A DNA stretch of 49,255 nt from Bacteroidota bacterium (GCA_004293915.1 RDZG01000061.1:1-49255); one strand, 5' to 3'. Counted from the stretch's first letter, positions 17,474 to 27,290 are shown. Translations and numbers: made by a program. The notes: generated from the sequence alone by a model not told the origin.

Positions 17474-17863
17474 ATGCTTTTCATTAACATTTTAATCATT
17501 CTACAAAGTTTTTATGTTAATTATGCAGCTTCTTATTCAAAAATAATTTCTCCAGCACACGCATGCAAATCTAGCTTGGTACTTAATGAGTATAAACTAG
17601 AATTAATTCCATTAAAATGCACAAATTTAGACATTCTAAATGTTAGTTATGCCGACATTAAACTAAAAAAAGGAGTTTTTGACAGAAAAATTATAGAAAT
17701 AAAAATTAAAGATTTATCAAGTGTATTTATCGCTTTCGATACGAAAGAAAATAGGGAGGAATTTACAACTTCTATGAAAGATTTTAATGTTCAAACAAAA
17801 ACAAAATTTAGATTTCAATACATGGTTATAGGGCTGATTCCATTTGCATTCAGTGCATTTTAG
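17474..17863 (+). CDS. hypothetical protein with N-terminal hydrophobic segment
   Basis: A 129-residue protein of no recognised family. It opens with a hydrophobic stretch (I-N-I-L-I-I-L-Q) but without basic residues, and it closes with another (Y-M-V-I-G-L-I-P-F-A-F-S-A-F). The middle has a KLKKGVFDRKIIEIKIKD-like strand pattern, resembling small beta-rich domains that bind membranes or nucleotides, but this is only an impression. Just upstream, ATG 17436 opens a different frame encoding a 19-residue signal-like peptide (M-N-I-F-N-K-L-N-F-I-S-I-L) that ends at a stop. A frameshift that separated a true signal sequence from this body is possible. Isolated between two hairpins. Confidence 0.5.
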   Translation: MLFINILIILQSFYVNYAASYSKIISPAHACKSSLVLNEYKLELIPLKCTNLDILNVSYADIKLKKGVFDRKIIEIKIKDLSSVFIAFDTKENREEFTTSMKDFNVQTKTKFRFQYMVIGLIPFAFSAF

Positions 17864-17881
17864 CTATTTAACAACACAATA

Positions 17882-17925
17882 AAATCTAATACCAGTTTAT
17901 ATTAAAAAGTACTGATATTAGATTT
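17882..17925 (+). terminator. hairpin between the hypothetical gene and clpX
   Basis: AAATCTAATA (17882-17891) pairs with TATTAGATTT (17916-17925), extended after one mismatch by CAGT/ACTG. Only a weak T-run follows (ATTGTTTT), so it could be a terminator for the upstream gene or a stabiliser of the clpX leader, since it ends 24 bases before the clpX start codon. Confidence 0.55.
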
Positions 17926-17948
17926 ATTGTTTTAAAACAAATTATATC

Positions 17949-19208
17949 ATGGCAAAAAAACAAGAAGAAATGTGCTCGTTTTGTGGCAAACCACAATCGC
18001 AATTGCAATTTATGCTTTCGGGGCATAACGCACATATTTGTAATGATTGTGTGGAACGAGGACATGAAATAGTACAGAAAGAAATGAAATCGAATCCTGT
18101 TTTTCAAAAAGGAAAATCAGGAACACAGCCTAAATTGAACCTTTTAAAACCTATAGAAATAAAAAAACATCTTGACAAATATGTAATTGGTCAGGACGAA
18201 GCCAAAAAAGCACTTTGCGTTGCGGTTTATAATCACTACAAAAAAATAAATCACAGAGCCGAAACCACTGTTTCTGATGATATTATGATTGAAAAATCAA
18301 ATGTTTTGATGGTTGGCGAAACGGGAACGGGCAAAACTTATTTGGTAAAAACGATTGCAAAAATATTAGATGTGCCATTTTGTATTGCAGATGCTACGGT
18401 AATTACCGAAGCTGGATATGTTGGCGAAGATGTAGAAAGTATTTTATCGAGACTTTTGCTCAATGCAGGTGGAAATGCCGAAGCTGCCGAGCGAGGCATA
18501 GTATATATAGACGAAATAGATAAAATTGCTCGAAAATCTGATAACCCAAGTATTACTAGAGATGTAAGTGGCGAAGGTGTGCAACAGGCATTATTAAAAT
18601 TGCTCGAAGGCACTACAGCAAATGTGCCACCGCAAGGCGGAAGAAAACATCCAGAACAAAAGTTTGTGCAAATCAATACAGAAAATATTTTATTTATTTG
18701 TGGCGGAGCTTTTGAAGGTATTGATAAAAAAATTGCAAATCGAATGAACACCAAACCGCTGGGATTCAAATCGTTGAAAGAAGAAACAGTTGATATTAAT
18801 GAAGAAAATTTATTGCAATATGTTACTGCTCAAGATATAAAATCGTATGGTTTAATTCCCGAATTGATTGGTCGTTTACCTGTAATCACAAGCCTTAATC
18901 CGTTAGATAAAAAGGCTTTACGCCAAATATTGACCGAACCCAAAAACGCATTAGTAAAACAATATAAAAAACTGTTTGAATTGGAAGGTACAGAACTAAG
19001 TTTTGATGACGAAGTTTTTGATTATATTGTAGACAACGCCATGGAATATAAACTTGGCGCACGTGGCTTGCGCTCGATATGCGAAGAAATAATGAATGAC
19101 ATCATGTTTGAATTGCCATCAAATGAGCAAAAGCATTTCAAATTAACGTTAGATTACGCAAAAGATAAATTTGAAAAATCGAAATATCGGTCGATGAAAG
19201 TGGCTTAA
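17949..19208 (+). CDS. clpX: ATP-dependent Clp protease ATP-binding subunit ClpX
   Basis: A 419-residue AAA+ unfoldase that feeds substrates into ClpP. The N-terminal zinc-binding domain has Cys9, Cys12, Cys31 and Cys34. Walker A is G-E-T-G-T-G-K-T (123-130), Walker B is the I-V-Y-I-D-E-I-D-K segment near 185-193, the pore loop is G-Y-V-G-E-D, and an I-G-R-L-P sensor region is present. The C-terminal small domain is complete (Y-K-L-G-A-R-G-L-R with sensor-2 arginine). clpP is not adjacent, which is common in Bacteroidota. Preceded by a hairpin. Confidence 0.96.
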   Translation: MAKKQEEMCSFCGKPQSQLQFMLSGHNAHICNDCVERGHEIVQKEMKSNPVFQKGKSGTQPKLNLLKPIEIKKHLDKYVIGQDEAKKALCVAVYNHYKKINHRAETTVSDDIMIEKSNVLMVGETGTGKTYLVKTIAKILDVPFCIADATVITEAGYVGEDVESILSRLLLNAGGNAEAAERGIVYIDEIDKIARKSDNPSITRDVSGEGVQQALLKLLEGTTANVPPQGGRKHPEQKFVQINTENILFICGGAFEGIDKKIANRMNTKPLGFKSLKEETVDINEENLLQYVTAQDIKSYGLIPELIGRLPVITSLNPLDKKALRQILTEPKNALVKQYKKLFELEGTELSFDDEVFDYIVDNAMEYKLGARGLRSICEEIMNDIMFELPSNEQKHFKLTLDYAKDKFEKSKYRSMKVA

Positions 19209-19305
19209 AAAAATATTTCGATAATTATGATAAATAATAATTCGTATATGAACTAAAATATTATTTATTTTGCAACAGAGATAATCAAATTTCTAGATTA
19301 CAATA

Positions 19306-20124
19306 ATGAGAGAATTTAATTACCCAAAATTTACATTAGGCGAGAGCTTAACACAAGAGCAATTAGCTTTTTTTGATGAACATGGTTTTATTCATTTCAA
19401 ATCGTTTATCACAAAAGAACGTGTAGCCGAAATCATAAAAGGTTCGCACGATGTTCAAAAACAGTGGATTGCCGAAAATAGAGAGAAAGTAAATGGTGTT
19501 CCTATTAAATGGGGATTCGATTTGGATGGCTCAAAAATCGTTCAACGTTTTGCTTTTTCATCGCTTTTTAGCCCTACATTGCACGAGCTTTTGAAAGACC
19601 CACGTTTTAAATCTCTTTTTCCGTTTTTAGGAAAAAAAGTATCAAATCCACGTGTGGGAGAATACGAAAAAGATGGTTTGGTTTTAAATCATTATATCAA
19701 TACAGAAAACAGTAAATTTTCGCAAATGGGCTGGCATACAGATTCTTTGCGTGATGTTTTTTATGGAAAAAAAATAATGCCGATGCTTAATGTTGGTATT
19801 CATTTAGACCGTTCAACCACTGATAATGGTGGTTTGCGTTTGATTCCAGGCACACATAAACAATCGCTCAGACAGTTGCTGTTTCGCAAAAAATATTTTT
19901 TGGATTATGAACCAGATCCAGAAGAAATTGGATTAAATGTAGATCCCGGAGATTTGACTGTTCACGATGGCAGATTATGGCACAGAGTTGCTCTTTCGCC
20001 TTTGGTTGGCGAAATCAGTCGCAGAAGGGTAATGTATGTTCCATTTATCACTGGCAAATTTAAACCACGTGACGAAAACAGCAAACCTCGTTTGTATCAA
20101 CGATTTATGTATTTATTAAAATAG
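19306..20124 (+). CDS. phytanoyl-CoA dioxygenase (PhyH)-family Fe(II)/2-oxoglutarate oxygenase
   Basis: A 272-residue protein with the jelly-roll oxygenase pattern. The N terminus Q-L-A-F-F-D-E-H-G-F-I-H-F is the PhyH-family start. Iron ligands are His144 and Asp146 (G-W-H-T-D) and His226 (R-L-W-H-R), and Arg239/240 in S-R-R-R-V would hold 2-oxoglutarate. N-G-G-L-R-L-I-P-G-T-H-K is the conserved turn between them. The substrate is unknown. It stands alone between clpX and a strong terminator. Confidence 0.85.
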   Translation: MREFNYPKFTLGESLTQEQLAFFDEHGFIHFKSFITKERVAEIIKGSHDVQKQWIAENREKVNGVPIKWGFDLDGSKIVQRFAFSSLFSPTLHELLKDPRFKSLFPFLGKKVSNPRVGEYEKDGLVLNHYINTENSKFSQMGWHTDSLRDVFYGKKIMPMLNVGIHLDRSTTDNGGLRLIPGTHKQSLRQLLFRKKYFLDYEPDPEEIGLNVDPGDLTVHDGRLWHRVALSPLVGEISRRRVMYVPFITGKFKPRDENSKPRLYQRFMYLLK

Positions 20125-20156
20125 AAAAAAGGCTGTCTGCAAAGGCAGCCTTTTTT
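20125..20156 (+). terminator. terminator after the PhyH-family gene
   Basis: AAAAAAGGCTG (20125-20135) pairs with CAGCCTTTTTT (20146-20156), a GC core flanked by A- and T-tracts. It begins at the base after the stop codon. Confidence 0.85.
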
Positions 20157-20210
20157 GCTTATTTGCACCATAATTACAAATAAAAATACAAAAAAATTAT
20201 AGAAATTAAA

Positions 20211-20218
20211 TAACTTTG
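20211..20218 (+). promoter_or_regulatory. -7 box of promoter for the pRiA4b ORF-3 family gene
   Basis: TAACTTTG matches TAnnTTTG, 34 bases before the ATG at 20253. No TTTG is seen at the -33 place, so the assignment is moderate. Confidence 0.45.
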
Positions 20219-20252
20219 AAATCGCTTAAACATTCTATTAATTTAAAAGAAC

Positions 20253-20846
20253 ATGAACATATATCAATTAAAAATAGAGCTGAAATATATTGAACCTAAG
20301 ATAACAAGAACAATATTGGTGCAAGAAGAATTTACATTTTCAGAGCTTGCTAATGTTCTTATGTCTGCATTTAACTGGGGTGGTGGACACCTTTGGCAGT
20401 TTCGTTTCCAATCAAGTGGATTTACAAAAGGTAGCCACAAAGCTTTTACCTATATCGCTGAAGCCTATGAAGATGATTTTGATGTAAATGAAGATCAACT
20501 GGAAGCCTCTGCATTAGAATTAAACGAAATATTAAATTCAGAAAGAAAAAAAATAAATTTTGAGTACGACTTTGGCGATGGATGGGAGCATGAAATCACG
20601 CTTCAAAAAGTATTAGAAAAAGATTCAAGTTTAGATTATCCAATTTGCATAAAAGGTGCCAGAAACACACCTCCCGAAGATTGCGGTTCTTATCCAGGCT
20701 ATGAGCAAATACTTGAGCATTATGCAAATCCAAAAAAATTTAAAGCAGAAATAAAAGAATTCGAAGAATGGTTTGGAGGGAAATATGACTCAGAATATTT
20801 TAATTTAGACGAAACAAACGAAGCAATACAAGAAAATTATAATTAA
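20253..20846 (+). CDS. plasmid pRiA4b ORF-3 family protein
   Basis: A 197-residue protein of the PRiA4_ORF3 family. Diagnostic segments are the N-terminal I-Y-Q-L-K-I-E-L-K, the strand-helix F-T-F-S-E-L-A-N-V-L followed by F-N-W-G-G-G-H-L-W-Q-F, then F-E-Y-D-F-G-D-G-W-E-H-E-I and the C-terminal P-P-E-D-C-G-S-Y-P-G-Y. The family is named after a plasmid and is often found near mobile DNA, but its molecular function is not established. It ends 27 bp before the metH start and may be read with it. Confidence 0.85.
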   Translation: MNIYQLKIELKYIEPKITRTILVQEEFTFSELANVLMSAFNWGGGHLWQFRFQSSGFTKGSHKAFTYIAEAYEDDFDVNEDQLEASALELNEILNSERKKINFEYDFGDGWEHEITLQKVLEKDSSLDYPICIKGARNTPPEDCGSYPGYEQILEHYANPKKFKAEIKEFEEWFGGKYDSEYFNLDETNEAIQENYN

Positions 20847-20873
20847 AACCCTAAATTTTTGGGACAATTAAAT

Positions 20874-23800
20874 ATGAAGCATCGAATAGAAGAAGAATTA
20901 GAAAAAAGAATATTGATTTTGGATGGTGCTATGGGCAGCATGATTCAAACTTATAAATTAGAAGAAAAAGATTATAGAGGCGAACGCTATAAAGATTGGC
21001 ATATTTCGCTCAAAGGAAATAATGATCTTTTGGGAATAACCCGACCCGATGTTTTAGAAGAAATTCATAAATTATACCTCGAAGCAGGAGCAGACATCAT
21101 CGAAACAAATACATTTTCTGGCACATGGGTAGCCATGGCTGATTATGAAATGGAAAATGAAGTATATGATATCAATTATTATAATGCCAAAGTAGCTCGC
21201 AAAGCAGCCGATGATTATACAAAATTAAATCCTGCCAAACCACGTTTTGTAGCTGGAGCAATGGGACCAACCACAAAATTGGCTTCCATGAGTCCTGATG
21301 TGAACGATCCTGGATACAGAGCTATTACCTTTGACCAATTGGTTGAAGCATATACTACTCAAATAAAAGCTTTGATAGATGGAGGCGTAGATACATTATT
21401 ATTTGAAACCATTACAGATACTTTAAATTCAAAAGCAGGTATATTTGCCGTTCTGAAACTATTTAAAGAACTTTCAGAAGGCGAAGGCTTTTTCATTTCA
21501 CCAATAGACGGTCGTAAGGTCCATGTTGGAAATACAGGCGATAGCAATTCCCCCTTCGGGGGCAAGGGGGCTTTACCCCTCATGATTTCTGGCACGATTA
21601 CAGATGCCTCAGGTCGAACACTTTCAGGACAAACTACCGAAGCGTTTTATAATTCTGTATCGCATGCAGGCTTATTGAGCATTGGGTTGAATTGTGCTTT
21701 AGGTGCCAAAGATATGCGACCGTATTTGGAAGAATTAGCCATAAAAGCTTCTTGTTTTGTGAGTATTTATCCCAATGCTGGCTTACCAAACCAATTTGGA
21801 GAGTATGACGAAACGCCAGAGCTAATGGTTGAAAAAGGTGTACATCAAGAGTTTATTGATGCCGGATTTGTCAATATCATAGGTGGATGTTGTGGTACTA
21901 CTCCCGACCATATTCGTGAAATGGCAAAAATGGCAGAAGGCAAAAAGCCTCGAAAAAGAGCCAATCCAGAGCCTTTTATGCGTTTGAGTGGACTCGAACC
22001 TGCCACTTTCACGCCAGAAAGTATGTTTATCAATGTGGGTGAACGTACCAACATTACGGGTTCTATCAAATTTGCAAGATTAATAAGAGAAGAAAAATTA
22101 GATGAGGCACTTACAATTGCTCGCGAGCAAGTAGAAAGTGGAGCTCAGGTAATTGATATTAATATGGACGAAGGAATGATAGATTCCGAAGCCATGATGA
22201 CTCGTTTTTTAAATTTAATAGCTGCCGAACCTGATATTGCTCGTGTGCCAGTGATGATAGATTCTTCCAAATGGTCAGTCATAGAAGCAGGTTTAAAGTG
22301 CTCTCAAGGAAAAGCCATTGTAAACTCTATTTCATTAAAAGAAGGCGAAGAAAAATTCAAATATTATGCCAATAAAATAAAAATGTATGGTGCTGCTTCA
22401 GTAGTTATGGCATTTGATGAAACTGGTCAAGCAGATAGCTATGAGCGCAGAATACAAATTTGCAAACGCAGCTACGATATTTTAGTTAATGAAGTAGGTT
22501 TCAATGCACAAGATATTATTTTTGACCCAAATATCCTGACAGTAGCTACTGGGATGGAGGAGCATAATAACTATGCCATTGACTTTTTTAATGCTACTAA
22601 ATGGATAAAAGAAAATCTTCCCCATGCACGTGTGAGTGGAGGTGTTTCCAATATTTCTTTTTCATTTAGAGGAAATAACCATGTGCGTGAAGCTATGCAC
22701 TCTGCTTTCTTGTATCATGGTATCAAACATGGGCTGGATATGGGAATTGTAAATGCAGGTATCATTCCTGTATATGACGATATTGACAAAGAATTATTAG
22801 AATATATAGAAGATGTATTGCTCAATCGAAGAGCCGATTCTACCGAGCGATTGGTAGAATATGCTGATAAAATCAAAGCACAACATTCTGGACAAAAAGC
22901 CGAGAAACAAGACGAAGAATGGCGTAAACTTCCTGTAAAAGAGCGACTTACACATTCGCTTGTAAAAGGAATGGATTTACATATCGATGCCGATGTAGAA
23001 GAATGTCGTTTGCTTTTCGATAAACCTTTGGAGGTTATTGAAGGTCCTTTGATGGATGGAATGAATGTGGTTGGAGATTTGTTTGGAGCTGGAAAAATGT
23101 TTTTGCCCCAAGTGGTAAAATCTGCCAGGGTAATGAAAAAGGCTGTGGCATTTCTTCTTCCATATATTGAAGAAGAGAAGAAAAAAAGCCCCCAAACCCC
23201 CGAAGGGGGCTTTAGCGACCTTGAAGTTCAAGCGTTCGAACACAAAATAGATGGACTTCAATCCGCAGACCCATTATTATATAGTAAGTTAAAAGAATTT
23301 GCTTTAAGCAATAGAAATTTTCCTACAGAAACAGAATCAATTATTTGGAATGCTTTATCAGGAAAAAAACTAGATGGTCTAAAATTCAGAAGACAACATA
23401 TTTTAGGTCAGTATATTGCAGACTTTGTTTGTTTGAAAAGTAGGTTAGTTGTAGAAATAGACGGCTCGATACACCAATTACCTGAAAACAAAGAAAATGA
23501 TAAAATTAGAACAGAATGGCTAGAATCGGTTGGTTTCAAGGTAATTAGATTTACAAACGAGCAAGTAATCGGTGATTTTGAAAACACAATTGATGCTATT
23601 GCAAAAGTGGGAAGAGAGCGTGCGGTGGGAGTTCCCCCTTCGGGGGTTAGGGGGCAAGGGAGGATTCTCATGGCAACAGTAAAAGGCGATGTGCATGATA
23701 TTGGAAAAAATATTGTAGGTGTGGTAATGGCTTGCAATAACTATGAAGTGATAGATATTGGCGTAATGGTACCTGCCGAAAAAATCATCAAAACTGCCAT

Positions 23801-25106
23801 TGAACAAAATGTAGATGTCATTGGATTGAGTGGTTTGATAACCCCATCACTTGATGAGATGGTACACATGGCAAAAGAAATGCAACGTCAAGGATTTAAA
23901 ATTCCTTTATTAATTGGAGGAGCTACTACTTCACGCATACATACTGCCGTTAAAATCGACCCGATGTATGATGGTCCGGTAGTGCACGTATTGGATGCTT
24001 CTCGCTCTGTGCCCGTAGTTTCAAATTTATTAGGAAAAGACACCAAAGAAGATTTTTTCTTGAAAACCAAACTGGAGTATCAAAAAATGCGTGAGGAACA
24101 TGCCAACAAACAAAAGGATAAAAACTTTGTAAAATTGGAAGACGCCAGAACAAAAAAATTTAAAACAGACTGGAATGAAATTACGCCTGTAAAACCTTCT
24201 TTCTTGGGCAATAAAACTTTCAATAATTACCCATTAGAAGAAATTGCCAAGTATATCGACTGGACTCCCTTTTTCCAAACGTGGGAATTGGCAGGAAAAT
24301 ATCCAAAAATACTTTCAGATGAAGTAGTAGGCAAAGAAGCCACCAAATTGTTTGAAGATGCACAAAAAATGCTCAAACAAATCATTGATAGAAAAATGAT
24401 TCAAGCCAATGCAGTAATAGGGTTTTACCCTGCCAATGCAGTGAACGATGACGATATAGAATTAAAACTTTCGCTTCAAGGTGCGGGAGACAAAACAGTG
24501 ATGCTCCATCACCTCCGCCAACAGACCAAACGTGCCGAAGGCGTACCTTATATGTGTCTGACAGATTTTGTCGCTCCCAAAGAAAGTGGAAAACAAGATT
24601 ATATTGGAGGTTTTGCTGTTTGCACAGGTATTGGCATGGAAAAACATATCGAAAAATACGAAAAAGACCATGACGATTACAATTCAATTATGCTCAAAGC
24701 ATTGGCAGATCGTTTTGCAGAAGCCTTTGCCGAATTGATGCACGAAAAAGTACGAAGAGAACTGTGGGGTTATGCCAAAGATGAGAAAATATCAACAGAA
24801 CAACTGATAGAAGAAGAATATCAAGGTATCCGTCCTGCACCAGGCTATCCTGCATGTCCAGACCATACAGAAAAAGCTACTTTGTTTAGCTTACTTGAAG
24901 TAGAGAAAAATACAGGCATGATTTTGACAGATAGTTTTGCGATGTATCCAGCATCGGCTGTGAGTGGATGGTATTTCTCACATCCCCAATCCAAATATTT
25001 TGGACTAGGCAAAATAGATAAGGATCAAGTGAATGACTATTCTAAACGAAAAAATATGGATTTAGATACAACTGAAAGATGGCTGAGTCCTGTGCTGGGG
25101 TATTAG
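20874..25106 (+). CDS. metH: cobalamin-dependent methionine synthase MetH with two in-frame insertions
   Basis: The B12-dependent methyltransferase that moves methyl from methyl-tetrahydrofolate to homocysteine. The ATG at 20874 is preferred over an in-frame TTG 15 bases earlier because it gives the family-typical M-K-H-R-I-E-E start (1410 residues). Domains in order: homocysteine-binding (about 1-370, zinc cysteines in L-N-C-A-L-G and G-G-C-C-G-T-T), pterin-binding (about 385-650), cap and cobalamin domain (690-1100; D-V-H-D-I-G-K carries the cobalt-ligating histidine) and C-terminal activation domain (R-P-A-P-G-Y-P). It is about 185 residues longer than the usual 1225. The excess is in two places: an extra loop at about 200-233 containing a GC-rich hairpin sequence, and residues 772-928, a DUF559 nuclease domain flanked by inverted repeats. 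All MetH catalytic motifs stay in frame and intact. Confidence 0.95.
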   Translation: MKHRIEEELEKRILILDGAMGSMIQTYKLEEKDYRGERYKDWHISLKGNNDLLGITRPDVLEEIHKLYLEAGADIIETNTFSGTWVAMADYEMENEVYDINYYNAKVARKAADDYTKLNPAKPRFVAGAMGPTTKLASMSPDVNDPGYRAITFDQLVEAYTTQIKALIDGGVDTLLFETITDTLNSKAGIFAVLKLFKELSEGEGFFISPIDGRKVHVGNTGDSNSPFGGKGALPLMISGTITDASGRTLSGQTTEAFYNSVSHAGLLSIGLNCALGAKDMRPYLEELAIKASCFVSIYPNAGLPNQFGEYDETPELMVEKGVHQEFIDAGFVNIIGGCCGTTPDHIREMAKMAEGKKPRKRANPEPFMRLSGLEPATFTPESMFINVGERTNITGSIKFARLIREEKLDEALTIAREQVESGAQVIDINMDEGMIDSEAMMTRFLNLIAAEPDIARVPVMIDSSKWSVIEAGLKCSQGKAIVNSISLKEGEEKFKYYANKIKMYGAASVVMAFDETGQADSYERRIQICKRSYDILVNEVGFNAQDIIFDPNILTVATGMEEHNNYAIDFFNATKWIKENLPHARVSGGVSNISFSFRGNNHVREAMHSAFLYHGIKHGLDMGIVNAGIIPVYDDIDKELLEYIEDVLLNRRADSTERLVEYADKIKAQHSGQKAEKQDEEWRKLPVKERLTHSLVKGMDLHIDADVEECRLLFDKPLEVIEGPLMDGMNVVGDLFGAGKMFLPQVVKSARVMKKAVAFLLPYIEEEKKKSPQTPEGGFSDLEVQAFEHKIDGLQSADPLLYSKLKEFALSNRNFPTETESIIWNALSGKKLDGLKFRRQHILGQYIADFVCLKSRLVVEIDGSIHQLPENKENDKIRTEWLESVGFKVIRFTNEQVIGDFENTIDAIAKVGRERAVGVPPSGVRGQGRILMATVKGDVHDIGKNIVGVVMACNNYEVIDIGVMVPAEKIIKTAIEQNVDVIGLSGLITPSLDEMVHMAKEMQRQGFKIPLLIGGATTSRIHTAVKIDPMYDGPVVHVLDASRSVPVVSNLLGKDTKEDFFLKTKLEYQKMREEHANKQKDKNFVKLEDARTKKFKTDWNEITPVKPSFLGNKTFNNYPLEEIAKYIDWTPFFQTWELAGKYPKILSDEVVGKEATKLFEDAQKMLKQIIDRKMIQANAVIGFYPANAVNDDDIELKLSLQGAGDKTVMLHHLRQQTKRAEGVPYMCLTDFVAPKESGKQDYIGGFAVCTGIGMEKHIEKYEKDHDDYNSIMLKALADRFAEAFAELMHEKVRRELWGYAKDEKISTEQLIEEEYQGIRPAPGYPACPDHTEKATLFSLLEVEKNTGMILTDSFAMYPASAVSGWYFSHPQSKYFGLGKIDKDQVNDYSKRKNMDLDTTERWLSPVLGY
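21550..21571 (+). repeat. solitary copy of the GC-rich hairpin repeat in metH
   Basis: The palindromic core CCCCCTTCGGGGG (21550-21562) is followed by CAA and GGGGGC. It matches the right-hand repeat of the DUF559 insertion (23634-23655) except for the three-base spacer. RNA from it would fold into a very stable UUCG-capped hairpin. It encodes part of S-P-F-G-G-K-G-A and lies in a loop where most MetH proteins go straight from the helix to the L-P-x-M-I-S-G-T strand. About 23 further residues before it ([10 protein letters not shown] onward) also look extra. Confidence 0.8.
23188..23209 (-). repeat. left inverted repeat of the metH element
   Basis: Read on the minus strand this is CCCCCTTCGGGGG-TTT-GGGGGC, differing from the right repeat at one of 22 positions. 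The core is itself palindromic. Confidence 0.85.
23634..23655 (+). repeat. right inverted repeat of the metH element
   Basis: CCCCCTTCGGGGG-TTA-GGGGGC. It is the inverse of the left repeat and a direct copy, apart from the spacer, of the solitary repeat at 21550-21571. Confidence 0.85.
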
Positions 25107-25161
25107 AAAAAATAAGTTTGAATACTTTTTTGATAAGTTATATGACTAAAACTTAGAAACT

Positions 25162-26838
25162 ATGCTTCAGTTATTCTTCAAATGCTCGGTTATAAAACCT
25201 AATGATTGGGCATTTGCTTATCAAAAAATAGAATCTATAATTAGTAATTTTCCTGTAAAATTATTAAGGCTTGAATCTTACGATGGTTTTTCTAGAAATC
25301 AAGATAAGTTGCATGAAGACTTATATTTGGATAAAGGCACTGAAAATGAACAAATTTCTTTTTATATTGATTGGATAAGCTTTTCAGGTGGCAAAAACAT
25401 AAACTTTTACAAAAATTGGCATAAACAAATAGAAGAATTTGAAGAAGGGCATGAATTTGATTCTAGTAAGCCAATTACTTGGACGCCTAATATACCTTTT
25501 AAAAACGATGGTTCCCTGCTTGAAGCTAATGGCAAAAGTTATAAATCGCACATAGAATATTCAGGTTCCGTTTCGCAATATACTTTTTTGGCTATTGCAA
25601 TCATGCTTGAAAATGTGTTGCCCTTAAAAGTACTTCTTGTTTCTCCCGAAAACGATGAACACGATATACAAGAAACCATCAATTGGTTAAATGGACATTT
25701 TAATCAGTCTTTTGATTTGCCTTTATATTTTGATAAAAAACAGGTCCTAGCTACCATTTTTAATAAATATGATTCAAAAAAGGACATCGTGTGCCGTATG
25801 GAACATTTATATAGAAAACAGTACATGCGTAATATGGCTTTTTCTATTGAAAATATTGGATATGAACCAAGCCTTCAATTTTATGCAGAAGTTTTGTCAG
25901 ATAACAATTTTAACACTTTTGGTTTTAATGATGTTTTGAACCCGTGGATGGCAATGACACAAGATATTGAAAAAACACTGGATTTGATTGCCACAAGCAA
26001 AAAAATTTTATTAAGCGATCCCTCAGAATATAATTTGAAAAAACTGGAGGGATATAATTTGTCAGAGCTTTTGACGAAAATGCTAAATAGTTTTATCCTT
26101 TGGACACCTCAACAACGAGAAGCACTCTCTCATTTTTATACTAATGATGAGGCTTTAGAAAAAGGAAGGGAAGATATATGGGATTCAATTTTTAGAATAA
26201 CAGGTAATAGAGTTGATATTTGTCCTATTTATGCTTCCGAAACAGAATTATTTGAATCTTTTATGTATCACGACCCCAAAAATGGATTGTTATATAGAAA
26301 TATTATTGACAAATGGATTTTAAATAATCAAGATGCTTACCAAAACTTTTATCAAAAATTATTAGAAACAGAAAACAAACACCCCACAAAAAATGACGAA
26401 AATGACGAATTGACTAAAACTCAAAATGATGCTAACAAAGACGAGTTTTTGCAAAAATTTAAACAGCATGAACATTTTTTTGTACAGCAAGCACTTCTTG
26501 CAAATCCTTATTATCTAAATATAGAAGAAAGTATAGAAAAGTTAATGGAAAGATTGAATAACATGTATAATTCTGATACGCATCATGAATTTGTGGCAAA
26601 TCTTAAGTTAATGACTAAAGAAGAAAAAGTACGCTTAATAAATGCACGTTTAAAGGAAATAAGAATGGGACATAGTTCACATTATGAATTTATTACTTGG
26701 ATTGAAGAAGAATTAAGTGAAAAAGTACTAGATTATTTATGCCTACTTTTATTTTGGAAAATGTATAATAAAGAGTTAGCATATGCTAGATTTAGAATAT
26801 TATGGGATAAAACATATTGGGACAGTTGGCGAATGTAA
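25162..26838 (+). CDS. hypothetical protein, 558 residues
   Basis: A large protein that I do not recognise. It has no signal peptide or membrane span and is probably cytosolic. It is rich in Trp, Tyr, Phe and Asn. Residues about 398-416 form a polar low-complexity stretch (K-N-D-E-N-D-E-L-T-K-T-Q-N-D) that separates an N-terminal part of mixed strands from a C-terminal all-helical part. It follows metH by 55 bp but is likely a separate unit. The local G+C is lower than in metH. The open frame is long, uninterrupted and starts with a normal ATG, so a real gene is near certain, but no function can be offered. Confidence 0.8.
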   Translation: MLQLFFKCSVIKPNDWAFAYQKIESIISNFPVKLLRLESYDGFSRNQDKLHEDLYLDKGTENEQISFYIDWISFSGGKNINFYKNWHKQIEEFEEGHEFDSSKPITWTPNIPFKNDGSLLEANGKSYKSHIEYSGSVSQYTFLAIAIMLENVLPLKVLLVSPENDEHDIQETINWLNGHFNQSFDLPLYFDKKQVLATIFNKYDSKKDIVCRMEHLYRKQYMRNMAFSIENIGYEPSLQFYAEVLSDNNFNTFGFNDVLNPWMAMTQDIEKTLDLIATSKKILLSDPSEYNLKKLEGYNLSELLTKMLNSFILWTPQQREALSHFYTNDEALEKGREDIWDSIFRITGNRVDICPIYASETELFESFMYHDPKNGLLYRNIIDKWILNNQDAYQNFYQKLLETENKHPTKNDENDELTKTQNDANKDEFLQKFKQHEHFFVQQALLANPYYLNIEESIEKLMERLNNMYNSDTHHEFVANLKLMTKEEKVRLINARLKEIRMGHSSHYEFITWIEEELSEKVLDYLCLLLFWKMYNKELAYARFRILWDKTYWDSWRM

Positions 26839-27290
26839 ATTAACTATTTATCAAATCAATGATTTGTCTTCAAGAAATAAAAGAATATTTAAACTTGCGA
26901 AAGATGACTAAGCCAATCTTTAGAGTATTGATAGTCAGATTCTTAGTACTATATATTTAAAAGATTGCTTTTAAAAACAATCACCTATCAACATCTACTA
27001 ATTTTACTTTCATTAGTAGATGAAAAAGCGAGAACCAACACCCAAGTGTTATTAAGTTTATTCAGAATATTTCGAATCTTTTTTTAAAAGTCTAGGTAGG
27101 CAAAGCACATATCTATTTTTCATCATCTAATTTTGAAAATTTAATTAACGCTAAATCTTTTATGAGCTTTAGACAAAAATAATTTCTAGTCAAAAATTAC
27201 AGTTATAAAAAACTATAGAATTTACCAACTTTTTTCAATTTGTTGATTATTTTTTTATAACCTATTCTGTTTTTTGATTTACTTTGAAGA
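26839..27290. other. gene-free region with two inverted repeats
   Basis: No ORF worth calling lies in these 452 bases before dnaX. CATCTACTAAT (26992-27002) pairs perfectly with ATTAGTAGATG (27012-27022) over 9 bases. It lacks a T-tract on either strand, so it is not a standard terminator. A weaker hairpin, GATTG/CAATC, is at 26963-26982. The last 100 bases before dnaX are very AT-rich and should hold its promoter, but no exact TAnnTTTG is seen. Confidence 0.5.

Larger units (their letters stand above)
23187..23657 (+). mobile_element. in-frame element in metH: DUF559 nuclease domain between inverted GC-rich hairpin repeats
   Basis: These 471 bases (157 codons, MetH residues 772-928) have no counterpart in ordinary MetH, where the linker after Y-I-E-E-E-K-K-K runs straight to [10 protein letters not shown]. 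The encoded segment is a complete DUF559 (Vsr-like, PD-(D/E)XK superfamily) domain: E821, F-R-R-Q (838-841), Y-I-A-D-F with Asp850, V-V-E-I-D-G with Glu861 and Asp863, His867, and V-I-R-F-T-N near the end. The ends are inverted copies (23188-23209 and 23634-23655) of a 22-nt hairpin sequence with one mismatch. Both boundaries are in frame with metH. The domain begins S-P-Q-T-P-E-G-G and ends P-P-S-G-V-R-G, peptides that are simply the translated repeats. Confidence 0.8.

Noticed and set aside
23187-23657. The metH insertion as an intein
   Set aside because: There is no intein splice-junction Cys/Ser/Thr and His-Asn pair and no Hint-domain motifs. The ends are GC-rich hairpin repeats and the core is DUF559.
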